DNA of 64,000 nt from Litoribrevibacter euphylliae (GTDB lineage: Bacteria > Pseudomonadota > Gammaproteobacteria > Pseudomonadales > Litoribrevibacteraceae). The stretch lies in contig NZ_JBHRSZ010000007.1 of the NCBI RefSeq assembly GCF_042646085.1, forward strand, positions 806,001-870,000. Reading direction: 5' to 3'. Under the pieces are notes generated by a model. The model searched no databases and was not told the origin of the DNA. It saw nothing but the letters and a program-made list of their open reading frames with translations. The translations under genes and the position numbers were made by a program. Below, piece by piece: positions 25,697-33,259 of this stretch. Each line of letters begins with the position of its first letter. The stretch's first letter is position 1.

Positions 25697-27634
25697 ATGA
25701 AATTGCTCGGCATGCTTATGATGTGTTTCTGTGTCATTGTGTATGCTGAGCCTTGTCAGAAAGTCGTTTATTCCGGTCACTCCAATTACCCACCATTTCA
25801 ATGGCAACAAGATGGAAAGATTGTTGGTGCGGCAGCGGATGTCACCGAGTTAATCCTAAACGAATTAAAGATCCTGTTTGAGTCTCGGGCGGTTGGCCCG
25901 TGGAATCGAGTCTTGATGAGCGCTAAGCAAGGCAGCATTGATCTGGTGTTGGGGCTCAAACAGGTACCTGAACGCAAAACCTACCTTAGTTTCATTGAGG
26001 CGCCTTTTTATCAAAACCCCGTCTCTGTCTTTGTGGTGAAAGATCGCGCTTTTACCTTTGAAAGTTGGGAGGATTTAATCGGGCGAAAAGGCACGTTAAA
26101 TCTTGGGGATCGGCATGGTGCCGCGTTTGATGCCTTTGTGAACGCCAAACTGGATACCGAACGCGTTAATGGCCTCCGGGCCAATTTTAATTTATTGGTG
26201 AGTGGTCGCACCGACTATTTTATTACCGGGCTCTACACCGGTCGTTCGTTTCTGGAGAAGTTTCCTGACAGCGATAAGGTCACCTTCTTGCCTCAGCCGG
26301 TACTGCACGGAGTCATTCATCATGGCTTTTCTAAAGCCTCGGATTGTCTGGAGTTGCAGGCGTATTTCAATCAACGTTTGCAAGAGCTAAACGACCAAGG
26401 GGTGATCAGTGCGCTGGTGGAAGACAACCTGAAAAAGTGGCATGCCTATACACCAACGGAATATCAAAATACTCGTTTGAAAGTGGGCTTGTTGTTAGCC
26501 AACTTTACCCAGGGGAAAAGCTATCGAGCTTTGTTCGATCAGTTTGAAGAAACCTATCCGAATATCCAAATTGAGCTGCAAGCCTATGAAGATGAGGAAT
26601 ATAAGAAAAGGCTTCAACAGTGGGTCAGAGAGAAACAAGGGCCGGATGTATTTTACTGGCAAGGCGGCGAACGTTTATTTGAGTTGGTGCGTCAGGGTGT
26701 GATTCGCGATGTGGATACCCTATGGAATTCGTTGGAATGGAATCGTAAGTTCTCGCCCCGAATCAAGAAATTGCTCAGCTATCAGCAGCGGGCTTATGCC
26801 TTGCCGTTTGCCTATTATCAGTGGGGCTTCTATTACAAAAAGTCGTTATTTAAACGCTTGAATCTACAGCCACCGAGGAGTTGGGCTGAGTTTTTGAGCG
26901 TAGCTGAGGCGTTAGCTTCTCAGGAGCTGGATGTTTTTGCCATCGGCACCAAACATCAGTGGCCTGCGGCGGGTTGGTTTGATTTCTTTAACTTACGCTT
27001 GAACGGATTACGCTTTTATCAGTCACTGTTGGCAGGGAAAACCAGCTACTACCACCCCAAGGTTCGGCAGGTATTTGAGCATTGGAAACGTTTGATTGAT
27101 CTTGGTTATTTTAATGCAGATCACGACGAGTTAACGTGGTCGCAGGCGATGGCATTACTGTATCGGGAGCAAGCGGGGTTGACCTTGATTGGTAACTTCG
27201 CGGAGCGAAAGTTTCCGGCTAAGTTGGAAGGGGATATAGGGTTCTTTCCTTTTCCGATGATTGACCCGCAGATGAATCGTTTTGAGTTGATGCCGGTAGA
27301 AGTGTTTGTACTTTCCAGTTGGAGTAAAAAGCCTTCGGAAACCCGTGCCTTGTTGAAATTTTTGTCGGAACCTTTATCGCAGTTATCGTTATCCGATGAT
27401 CTGGGCTATATCCCCGCAACCAACGAAGCGCGAGATCATGTAACGGCGCTTTCTTTAGAAGGCGCGAAGTTACTCGATGACTCCAGGGGCATAATGCAGT
27501 ATTTTGATCGAGATACCGATCAGGCGTTTGCTACGGCAGCGGTGGCAGTGTTGGCCGACTTTCTTAATAAGCCCGATATTGAAGCAACCACTCAGTCGTT
27601 AGAAGCTCTAAGGCTTGCGCTGAAGAATGATTGA
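25697..27634 (+). CDS. Fused double solute-binding protein (SBP_bac_3 + SBP_bac_1)
   Basis: 645 residues. A signal peptide (LMMCFCVIVYA) is followed by a family-3, polar-amino-acid-type domain from about residue 20 to 255 (VVYSGHSNYPPFQWQQDGK, GAAADVTELILNE, GSIDLVLGLKQVPERKTYLS). A family-1, sugar-type domain of the extracellular solute-binding class runs from about 262 to 620 (KVGLLLANFTQGKSYRALFD, PDVFYWQGGERLFEL, GFYYKKSLFKRLNLQPPRSW, IPATNEARD). It has no transmembrane or signalling domain after these. No ABC permease or ATPase gene is near. The joining of two unlike binding-protein families in one chain is unusual. Secreted to the periplasm; ligands unknown. Confidence 0.85.
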   Translation: MKLLGMLMMCFCVIVYAEPCQKVVYSGHSNYPPFQWQQDGKIVGAAADVTELILNELKILFESRAVGPWNRVLMSAKQGSIDLVLGLKQVPERKTYLSFIEAPFYQNPVSVFVVKDRAFTFESWEDLIGRKGTLNLGDRHGAAFDAFVNAKLDTERVNGLRANFNLLVSGRTDYFITGLYTGRSFLEKFPDSDKVTFLPQPVLHGVIHHGFSKASDCLELQAYFNQRLQELNDQGVISALVEDNLKKWHAYTPTEYQNTRLKVGLLLANFTQGKSYRALFDQFEETYPNIQIELQAYEDEEYKKRLQQWVREKQGPDVFYWQGGERLFELVRQGVIRDVDTLWNSLEWNRKFSPRIKKLLSYQQRAYALPFAYYQWGFYYKKSLFKRLNLQPPRSWAEFLSVAEALASQELDVFAIGTKHQWPAAGWFDFFNLRLNGLRFYQSLLAGKTSYYHPKVRQVFEHWKRLIDLGYFNADHDELTWSQAMALLYREQAGLTLIGNFAERKFPAKLEGDIGFFPFPMIDPQMNRFELMPVEVFVLSSWSKKPSETRALLKFLSEPLSQLSLSDDLGYIPATNEARDHVTALSLEGAKLLDDSRGIMQYFDRDTDQAFATAAVAVLADFLNKPDIEATTQSLEALRLALKND

Positions 27635-27722
27635 TAGTGTAAGGTAACAGCGTAGGATCGTATCTGATCTGCCAATTGAAATTGATTTCGTATGTATTCC
27701 TGAAAGGCGAGGGAGAGTCACT

Positions 27723-29171
27723 ATGTTAAGACGCACCAAGATAGTCGCAACGCTTGGGCCTGCCACCGATTCTGATGAATCACTTGAAGCCATCATCCGA
27801 GCGGGTGTGGATGTGGTTCGATTAAATTTCTCACACGGAGAAAGTGAAGATCACATTCAGCGTGCGCAACGGGTTCGTTGCATCGCTGAAAAGCTTGGGC
27901 GCTTTGTGGCGGTGTTGGCCGACCTGCAAGGCCCTAAAATTCGTATTGCGAGGTTTAAGCAGGACAAAATCAAACTCGAGGTTGGTGATTCGTTTGCATT
28001 GGATACGCGCTTGGGTGTCTCTGACGGTACTCAAGAAGCGGTGGGCATTGATCACGAAGCGGTGATTCGAGATACCAACCCTGGCGATATCTTGTTGCTG
28101 GACGATGGCCGAATTGAGCTATTGGTGAAGTCCAACGACGGCGTTCGTATCGAAAGTGAGGTACTGATCGGTGGTGTCTTGTCTAATAACAAAGGCATCA
28201 ACAAGAAAGGCGGTGGTTTGTCTGCAAAGGCGTTGACTGATAAAGATAAAGCCGATATCAAGATTGCGGCGCAGTTTGATGCCGATTACGTTGCGGTGTC
28301 TTTCCCCCGTGATGACAGTGACATGTTGGAAGCCCGGGCCTTGCTTGAGGCGGCAGGGTCAAACGCGGGGCTGATTGCCAAAATCGAACGTGCCGAGTTG
28401 GTGGCCGACCACGACATGCTGGACGAAGTGATTCGTGTGTCGAATGGCGTGATGGTCGCTCGTGGTGACTTGGCGGTGGAAGTGGGGGATGCCGAGTTGG
28501 TGGCGATTCAGAAACACATCATCGAACGTGCGCGTTGCTTAAACCGCGTGGTGATTACCGCCACCCAGATGATGGAATCCATGATTACCAGCCCGATGCC
28601 AACACGTGCAGAAGTGTCGGACGTAGCCAATGCCGTGATTGATGGCACCGATGCGGTGATGTTGTCAGCGGAAACGGCGGTGGGTGAATACCCGGTGGAA
28701 GTGGTTGAAGCCATGCATCGTATCTGTGAAGGTGCGGAGCGCAGTCCGACCACTCAGGTGTCTCAGCATCGCATTCATGAAGCCTTTGAAGACATTGACG
28801 AAGGTATTGCGTTTTCCGCCATGTATGCGGCCAACCATCTGCAAGGCGTTAAGGCCATTGTCAGTATGACCGAGACTGGAAAAACGCCATTGTTGATGTC
28901 GCGTATCCGTACCAAAATTCCTATTTTCTCTTTTTCTGCTCAAGTCAGTACGCAGCGCCGCGTAGTGCTGTTTCAGGGGGTGCATACCATTCCCTTTGTC
29001 GCTGCCGATGTGGATAACGAGAAGGTCAATCAGTTTGCTATCGACACCCTGCTAGAGAAAGGCATCGTCGAGCAAGGCGACCTGGTGATTCTCACCAAGG
29101 GTAACTACATCAACGCGCAAGGTGGTACCAATACTATGAAGATTCTCCGGGTTGGAGATGATATTCATTAA
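27723..29171 (+). CDS. pyk: Pyruvate kinase
   Basis: 482 residues. Converts phosphoenolpyruvate and ADP to pyruvate and ATP. Barrel segments RTKIVATLGPATDSDE, VVRLNFSHGESEDH, LADLQGPKIRIARF, ISKIERAE-like LIAKIERAELV, and VMVARGDLAVEVG with the catalytic lysine region are present; TQMMESMITSPMPTRAEVSDV is the strongly conserved active-site stretch. The C-terminal allosteric domain ends in GGTNTMKILRVGD. The length and the C-terminal domain suit PykA-type enzymes of gammaproteobacteria. GAGGGAGAG provides the ribosome site. It is apparently monocistronic. Confidence 0.96.
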   Translation: MLRRTKIVATLGPATDSDESLEAIIRAGVDVVRLNFSHGESEDHIQRAQRVRCIAEKLGRFVAVLADLQGPKIRIARFKQDKIKLEVGDSFALDTRLGVSDGTQEAVGIDHEAVIRDTNPGDILLLDDGRIELLVKSNDGVRIESEVLIGGVLSNNKGINKKGGGLSAKALTDKDKADIKIAAQFDADYVAVSFPRDDSDMLEARALLEAAGSNAGLIAKIERAELVADHDMLDEVIRVSNGVMVARGDLAVEVGDAELVAIQKHIIERARCLNRVVITATQMMESMITSPMPTRAEVSDVANAVIDGTDAVMLSAETAVGEYPVEVVEAMHRICEGAERSPTTQVSQHRIHEAFEDIDEGIAFSAMYAANHLQGVKAIVSMTETGKTPLLMSRIRTKIPIFSFSAQVSTQRRVVLFQGVHTIPFVAADVDNEKVNQFAIDTLLEKGIVEQGDLVILTKGNYINAQGGTNTMKILRVGDDIH

Positions 29172-29184
29172 CGGGAACGACCCG

Positions 29185-29204
29185 GAGGTTCCCTGGGGAA
29201 CCTC
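29185..29204 (+). terminator. Hairpin after pyk
   Basis: Perfect 9-bp inverted repeat gaggttccc / gggaacctc with a two-base centre, 14 bases after the pyk stop. No T-run follows, so terminator function is uncertain. Confidence 0.45.
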
Positions 29205-29270
29205 TGAACAAGTCCTGTCTAGCTCAGCGGTTCTCTAGCTTAAGCTAATCTTAATTTCCTCTGCGATACC

Positions 29271-29312
29271 GTTAACTCTCATTTGACAGCATTCAGCTCA
29301 AAGGGAGTTAAC
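29271..29312 (+). promoter_or_regulatory. Inverted repeat that could hide the ribosome site of the DUF2860 gene
   Basis: gttaactc at 29271-29278 is the exact inverse of gagttaac at 29305-29312, and the right arm overlaps the GGGAG Shine-Dalgarno just before the ATG at 29314. As RNA this would be an 8-bp hairpin (9 of 10 when extended) masking the ribosome site; as DNA it could be an operator. A 12-bp palindrome tagcttaagcta lies at 29236-29247. Confidence 0.45.
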
Positions 29313-29313
29313 T

Positions 29314-30378
29314 ATGGTATGCGTTTCTGGATTCATTCATCCAATCAAAGCCCGACTGCTTACGACTACGTTAGGCTTGATCGGGTATTTCCTCTCATCG
29401 ATCAGTTATGGTTCGGACGTCTCCAGTACCGCCGGCTCGGAGTTTCAACCGGGTTGGGGTGGTTTCATACAACTGGCGGTGTTGATAAGTGAGAGTCAGT
29501 CGCTGTCGGCGGTGAGTGATGGGAATGAGCGACTCAGTTCATTATCTCAGAACGCTAAATCTGATACCGAAGGTACCTTGACGCCTTTGGGGGAAGTGAA
29601 TTACACGCTGGACAATCGGCAGACCCAGTTTTACGCAGGCACGCCGCAAGACGGCCTGATGGAAGGCAATCCTATATTTGAACTGGGGCTTCGTCATGAG
29701 CTGCAGGGTGGCACGCTTCTGACCGCAGCCTTATTACCTAAAGTGCCAGGCTTTGATGAAGTGTGGGAAGACCCCTATCTGACAGGATCTAAACGGGAGC
29801 GTGGTGACAGTACTATGGTCGGTGGTTATGTCTCTGCCGAGTATCTCTATGGTGGCCCGATATCGCTGCGCTACGCCTACGCGACTCTGGATGTCGAGGA
29901 TGAAGCGTCCGGTCAGTCACTATTAAATCAACCGGGTGGGCTAACTTCTGAGGACATTCGCCAGCTACGACGCGATGCAGACTTCCATCAAGCTGAGCTC
30001 TCATTAACCTTGCCTTTCTCACACGCCTTGTATGTGATTCCGGCCATCCGTTACACCTTGGCGGATGCCGACGGTGAGGCCTTCAGTTTTGACCGCTATA
30101 GCGGTGAGCTCTTCATTGTCGAAACCGTTGACAGTTTGGAACTGAACGCAGGCGTGAGCTATGACGTCTCTGAGTATGAGGAGAGTCATCCAGTCTTCGA
30201 TAAGACGCGAGAAGACGATCAGTTTTCAGCTGTGGTCGGACTGGGGTGGTTAGAGCCCTTCGATTGGCAGCAGATACGCTTGGACGTATTGCTCTCCTAC
30301 AGCAAGCGCGATTCCAACATTCACTTCTATGATCAGGAAGACACCATGGGGCTCGTGGGCGTGGCGTATTCGTTTTAA
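29314..30378 (+). CDS. DUF2860 outer-membrane protein
   Basis: 354 residues with an N-terminal signal region (LLTTTLGLIGYFLSSISYG) and the DUF2860 pattern: GWGGFIQLAVLISESQS, LTPLGEVNYTLDNRQTQFY, IFELGLRHELQGGTLLTAAL, WEDPYLTGSKRE, SLRYAYATLDVEDEASGQS, and a closing DSNIHFYDQEDTMGLVGVAYSF that ends in the aromatic residue expected of an outer-membrane barrel. Alternating hydrophobic strands fit a beta-barrel. The family is described as putative porin or surface protein without a clear function. It precedes an exported hydrolase by 23 bases, so the two may be an operon. Confidence 0.85.
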   Translation: MVCVSGFIHPIKARLLTTTLGLIGYFLSSISYGSDVSSTAGSEFQPGWGGFIQLAVLISESQSLSAVSDGNERLSSLSQNAKSDTEGTLTPLGEVNYTLDNRQTQFYAGTPQDGLMEGNPIFELGLRHELQGGTLLTAALLPKVPGFDEVWEDPYLTGSKRERGDSTMVGGYVSAEYLYGGPISLRYAYATLDVEDEASGQSLLNQPGGLTSEDIRQLRRDADFHQAELSLTLPFSHALYVIPAIRYTLADADGEAFSFDRYSGELFIVETVDSLELNAGVSYDVSEYEESHPVFDKTREDDQFSAVVGLGWLEPFDWQQIRLDVLLSYSKRDSNIHFYDQEDTMGLVGVAYSF

Positions 30379-30401
30379 GGTGTGGTTAAGGAGAACAACT
30401 C

Positions 30402-31451
30402 ATGTGGATACGTGTCAAACAGGCTCTAAATCCGATACTCAAATTGAGCGTTATGATGTGGCTCTCGGTGATTGCTCATATCAATGTAGCTCATGCCGAG
30501 GTGGTTCGTTTCGAATATGGCGTGAATCATTTGGAAGGGCATTACCTATCGCCGACCAACGATCAGCCTGCGAGAGCTGTGCTGTTGTTTGTACATGGTG
30601 ATGGCGCGGCACCGTATGATGCCAACGGCTTCTATGAACTCATCTGGCAGCCTTTACGTGATCGAGGCTATGCCATATTCAGCTGGGATAAACCTGGCGT
30701 TGGAGGCTCCTCCGGCAACTGGTTAGCGATGTCGATGGCTGATCGTCAAGGCATAGTTGCCGCAGCGGCGGAAACCATTCAACAAGAGTATGGCTTCGAC
30801 GCGAGTCAGACGGGCGTGATTGCATTCAGCCAGGCGGGCTGGGTGGTGCCGGAATTGTTAGCAGACACGTATTCCCGGATTGGTTTTGCTGTTGGTATCG
30901 GGTTTGCTACTTCATGGATTGACCAAGGCCGATATTTTACCGCCACGCGTCTGATGCTCGAAGGGGCCACTCCTGAAGAGATCAAAGCCGCGGTGGCAAA
31001 TCATGAAGATGAGATAGCCTTCTTTGATACATCACCGAGTTATGGCGCGTATCTTAAACGGACTCGGGAAGCACCGATGACGCGAGATCGCTATCATTTC
31101 GTGTTGCGAAACTACCAATCCGATGCGTCTCAAGCCAATTGGGCAATACAGCGCCCGACGTTACTCTTATGGGGCGATACGGACTTCAATGTGGATGCGA
31201 CTTATGAATTCGCGCAGTGGCAAGAACGCCCAACCCCGTGGGTTTCCACAAAGATGATAAACAATGCCACGCATGCGATGTTACGAGCAGACCTGTTCAG
31301 TGAGCCCGGTTTTGGCATGGCGGAGTGGTTGAAAATTCTGTGGTTGGAAGAAGAGGCATTGGCCCCGGATTTCTTACCGACCCTGTTCAAATGGCTGGCA
31401 ATTCAGACGCCGGAACGGAGCTTCCAGCCTGACATGCTGTCTGAACAGTAA
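30402..31451 (+). CDS. Exported alpha/beta hydrolase
   Basis: 349 residues, with a signal peptide (MMWLSVIAHINVAHA) and an alpha/beta-hydrolase fold. VLLFVHGDGAAPYDANGF has the oxyanion-hole HGDG, FSWDKPGVGGSSGNW is the typical second segment, and GVIAFSQAGWVVPELL contains the nucleophile serine in an FSQAG elbow. LLLWGDTDFNVDATYEF supplies the acid, and NATHAMLR the histidine. The triad thus appears complete. TAAGGAGAACAAC is an ideal ribosome site. It is close behind the DUF2860 gene and ends at a perfect hairpin. Substrate unknown; a serine hydrolase, esterase or peptidase acting in the periplasm is likely. Confidence 0.85.
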   Translation: MWIRVKQALNPILKLSVMMWLSVIAHINVAHAEVVRFEYGVNHLEGHYLSPTNDQPARAVLLFVHGDGAAPYDANGFYELIWQPLRDRGYAIFSWDKPGVGGSSGNWLAMSMADRQGIVAAAAETIQQEYGFDASQTGVIAFSQAGWVVPELLADTYSRIGFAVGIGFATSWIDQGRYFTATRLMLEGATPEEIKAAVANHEDEIAFFDTSPSYGAYLKRTREAPMTRDRYHFVLRNYQSDASQANWAIQRPTLLLWGDTDFNVDATYEFAQWQERPTPWVSTKMINNATHAMLRADLFSEPGFGMAEWLKILWLEEEALAPDFLPTLFKWLAIQTPERSFQPDMLSEQ

Positions 31452-31459
31452 TCTATGGA

Positions 31460-31486
31460 TAAGGAATGAAAACTGTTCATTCCTTA
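31460..31486 (+). terminator. Hairpin after the exported hydrolase
   Basis: Perfect 10-bp stem taaggaatga / tcattcctta with a 7-base loop, 9 bases after the stop. The tail (CTCTTAAAT) is only partly T-rich. Confidence 0.6.
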
Positions 31487-31561
31487 CTCTTAAATATGAC
31501 AGTTTAATGAAGCTTTTGTTAAAAGCATTGTGCGGGAAAGTTGGATCAACTAGGGTAAATA

Positions 31562-31581
31562 AGTGACGTCATTACGTCACT
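31562..31581. promoter_or_regulatory. Perfect inverted repeat, possible operator
   Basis: agtgacgt-catt-acgtcact: 8-bp arms without mismatch, 70 bases before the lysine-rich small gene. It could be the site of a dimeric regulator or a leader hairpin; no matching regulator is identified. Confidence 0.4.
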
Positions 31582-31650
31582 CGATGTTGGTGTTAACGAA
31601 TCAATATCTCACACATCACTGTCTTATTAAAAAGATACAAGGAATGAACC

Positions 31651-31767
31651 ATGGCTAAGAAAGTAAAAGCGAAAGACATCAAAAAAGAAATCAAAGCGCG
31701 TAAGGCTAAAATTGCTAAGCAAACTAAAAAAGTTGCGAAGCTTAAGAAAGCGTTGAAAAAAGCGTAA
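31651..31767 (+). CDS. Lysine-rich 38-residue protein
   Basis: A short open frame starting at an ATG with AAGGAATG upstream and ending TAA at 31767. The product has 17 lysines among 38 residues, beginning MAKKVKAKDIKKEIKARKAK, with heptad-like spacing of Val, Ile and Leu that predicts one strongly basic amphipathic helix. Such a peptide would bind nucleic acid or acidic surfaces; I know no named family for it. The GC/AT pattern and good ribosome site argue that it is a real gene. It opens a group of three basic, lysine-rich genes with a ribbon-helix-helix protein and an H1-like protein next to it. Confidence 0.65.
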   Translation: MAKKVKAKDIKKEIKARKAKIAKQTKKVAKLKKALKKA

Positions 31768-31776
31768 TCATTCCTG

Positions 31777-31800
31777 GGAAAGGGGCTGACGCTCCTTTCC
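31777..31800 (+). terminator. Hairpin after the lysine-rich gene
   Basis: Stem ggaaaggggc / gctcctttcc (9 of 10 paired, loop tgac), 9 bases after the stop; followed by GGGCGCTCTT, so only moderately terminator-like. Confidence 0.5.
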
Positions 31801-31844
31801 GGGCGCTCTTCTGAATCTGACTTCCCTCCTTGAGCGATTCTTTA

Positions 31845-32123
31845 ATGACAGTCTCTGATTCTTCAAAGAAAAAAACAAAAGAGAATAAGCCCAAGTTGTC
31901 ATCATCGACGGACGTGAATCTTTCATCAAAAAACTCTTCAAGTTATGTGTCTGAGAAATCTGTGAGCAAAGTCGGGAAAGACAAGTCCAAAAAGAACACC
32001 TCACTGAGACTGGACAAGAAAACGCTAAAAGCATTGAAGATGGTTGCCATTGAGCAGGAAACCAGTGTACAAAAGCTTATTGAAGGCTTGATTGAAGACT
32101 TTCTGAACAACCGGGCGCAGTAA
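31845..32123 (+). CDS. Ribbon-helix-helix-like basic protein
   Basis: About 92 residues. The first half is low-complexity, rich in serine and lysine. The second half (NTSLRLDKKTLKALKMVAIE, then SVQKLIEGLIEDFL) fits a ribbon-helix-helix DNA-binding fold, with TSLRLD as the beta strand and two helices after it, as in CopG/ParG-type proteins. It would act as a dimeric DNA-binding regulator or partition-like factor. The start is not certain: the ATG at 31845 is used, but a TTG at 31830 is in frame and no strong ribosome site is seen. No toxin partner gene is adjacent. Confidence 0.65.
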   Translation: MTVSDSSKKKTKENKPKLSSSTDVNLSSKNSSSYVSEKSVSKVGKDKSKKNTSLRLDKKTLKALKMVAIEQETSVQKLIEGLIEDFLNNRAQ

Positions 32124-32215
32124 TATTGACTAAGGTCAGTTAAGGAATAACGTTTGCTGGCCTATGCTAAAGTAGACGGTAACTCTCACTTAGACATAAA
32201 TCACTTGGACGAATT

Positions 32216-33001
32216 ATGACCATGGCAAAAGATTTGAAGAAAAAGCTGGAAAAAGAACTTGAGAAAGCAAAAGGTAAAAGCTCTGATCTGCTGAACGATA
32301 TTAATGATCGTGTGAGCTCTACTAAGAAGGAACTTCAGAAACAGGTTGATGAACTGTCGGAGGAAGTACGCAAGCTTCGTAAAGACCCAAGCAAGCAAGC
32401 TAAGAAAATCATCAAAGAAATTGAAAAGCAGTATGAAAAGCAGCTTAAAAAAATTCAGAAAGAATTTGATGAGCGTTTGGAAGCGCTGCTGGCAGCAAAA
32501 GACAAGATCATTGCTCAGTTAGAAGACGAGCTATCGTCACGTTTCCCTTCGGCCTTCCCGAAAAAAGAAACAAAGAAAGACGCTGTAAAGAAAGAAACGG
32601 CGAAACCTGCAGCAAAAGCTGCACCGAAAAAAGCACCAACCAAAGCATCCACTTCTAAAGCGGCTGCTCCGAAGAAAGCACCTGCCAAGGCTGCGACACC
32701 AAAGAAAGAATCTGCTCAGAAAAAGACACCGGCTAAGAAAACTGCTGCGAAACCAGCCACAGCGAAAGCGGCCAAACCAGCAGCTAAATCAGCAACTAAG
32801 CCTCGCAACAACGTTGCGCCTAAAATTGCTGCCATGTCAGGTGTTGGCCCTGTGACGGTTAAGAAGTTGGCAGAAGCTGGCTTTAATTCGCTAGAAGACA
32901 TTGTCGATCCAAAGCGAGCCAAAGACCTGGAAGCTTTTAGTAAGGTTCGTGGCTTTGATACATGGCAAACCCAAGCCAAAGAGTTATTGGCTGCCAAGTA
33001 A
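32216..33001 (+). CDS. Coiled-coil, histone-H1-like protein with C-terminal helix-hairpin-helix
   Basis: 261 residues in three parts. Residues 1-110 are charged coiled coil (LKKKLEKELEKAKGKSSDLL, KQYEKQLKKIQKEFDERLE). Residues about 115-195 are an Ala-Lys-Pro-rich tail-like linker resembling bacterial histone-H1-like proteins such as AlgP. Residues about 203-232 form a helix-hairpin-helix (IAAMSGVGPVTVKKLAEAGF, then NSLEDIVD) of the type that binds DNA non-specifically. I infer a nucleoid-associated or DNA-bridging protein; no family name is secure. It follows the ribbon-helix-helix gene by 92 bases and precedes a zinc-ribbon-like gene. Confidence 0.75.
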   Translation: MTMAKDLKKKLEKELEKAKGKSSDLLNDINDRVSSTKKELQKQVDELSEEVRKLRKDPSKQAKKIIKEIEKQYEKQLKKIQKEFDERLEALLAAKDKIIAQLEDELSSRFPSAFPKKETKKDAVKKETAKPAAKAAPKKAPTKASTSKAAAPKKAPAKAATPKKESAQKKTPAKKTAAKPATAKAAKPAAKSATKPRNNVAPKIAAMSGVGPVTVKKLAEAGFNSLEDIVDPKRAKDLEAFSKVRGFDTWQTQAKELLAAK

Positions 33002-33048
33002 GCGTGATTACATCAGCAGTCTTTACGTGATAAGCCGGAGAAAGGTGG

Positions 33049-33237
33049 ATGAATCCAATTGACTACCAAACCATTCAATGCCCCTATTGCGGCGAGTGTT
33101 TTGAAGTCTTGCTGGATTCGTCCATGCTCGGTGAAGAATACATTGAAGATTGCCAGGTGTGTTGTCGCCCGATTTATTTCTTTATGACGGAAGAATCGGG
33201 CGAACTGGCGGTCTCGGTGCGTACAGAAAACGATTAG
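33049..33237 (+). CDS. CPXCG-motif cysteine-rich protein
   Basis: 62 residues of the CPXCG-motif family. IQCPYCGECFEV and DCQVCCRPI supply two cysteine pairs that should hold a zinc ion in a ribbon. Small proteins of this kind are common in gammaproteobacteria, with unknown function. GGAGAAAGGTGG gives a good ribosome site. It is convergent with the HisA-like gene, with only 22 bases between the stops. Confidence 0.88.
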   Translation: MNPIDYQTIQCPYCGECFEVLLDSSMLGEEYIEDCQVCCRPIYFFMTEESGELAVSVRTEND

Positions 33238-33259
33238 TTTACTGTCGCACGATCAATGA

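Noticed and set aside
31768..32034. 88-residue minus-strand frame opposite the ribbon-helix-helix gene
   Set aside because: No recognisable domain or good ribosome site; the plus-strand frame has a DNA-binding-domain pattern.
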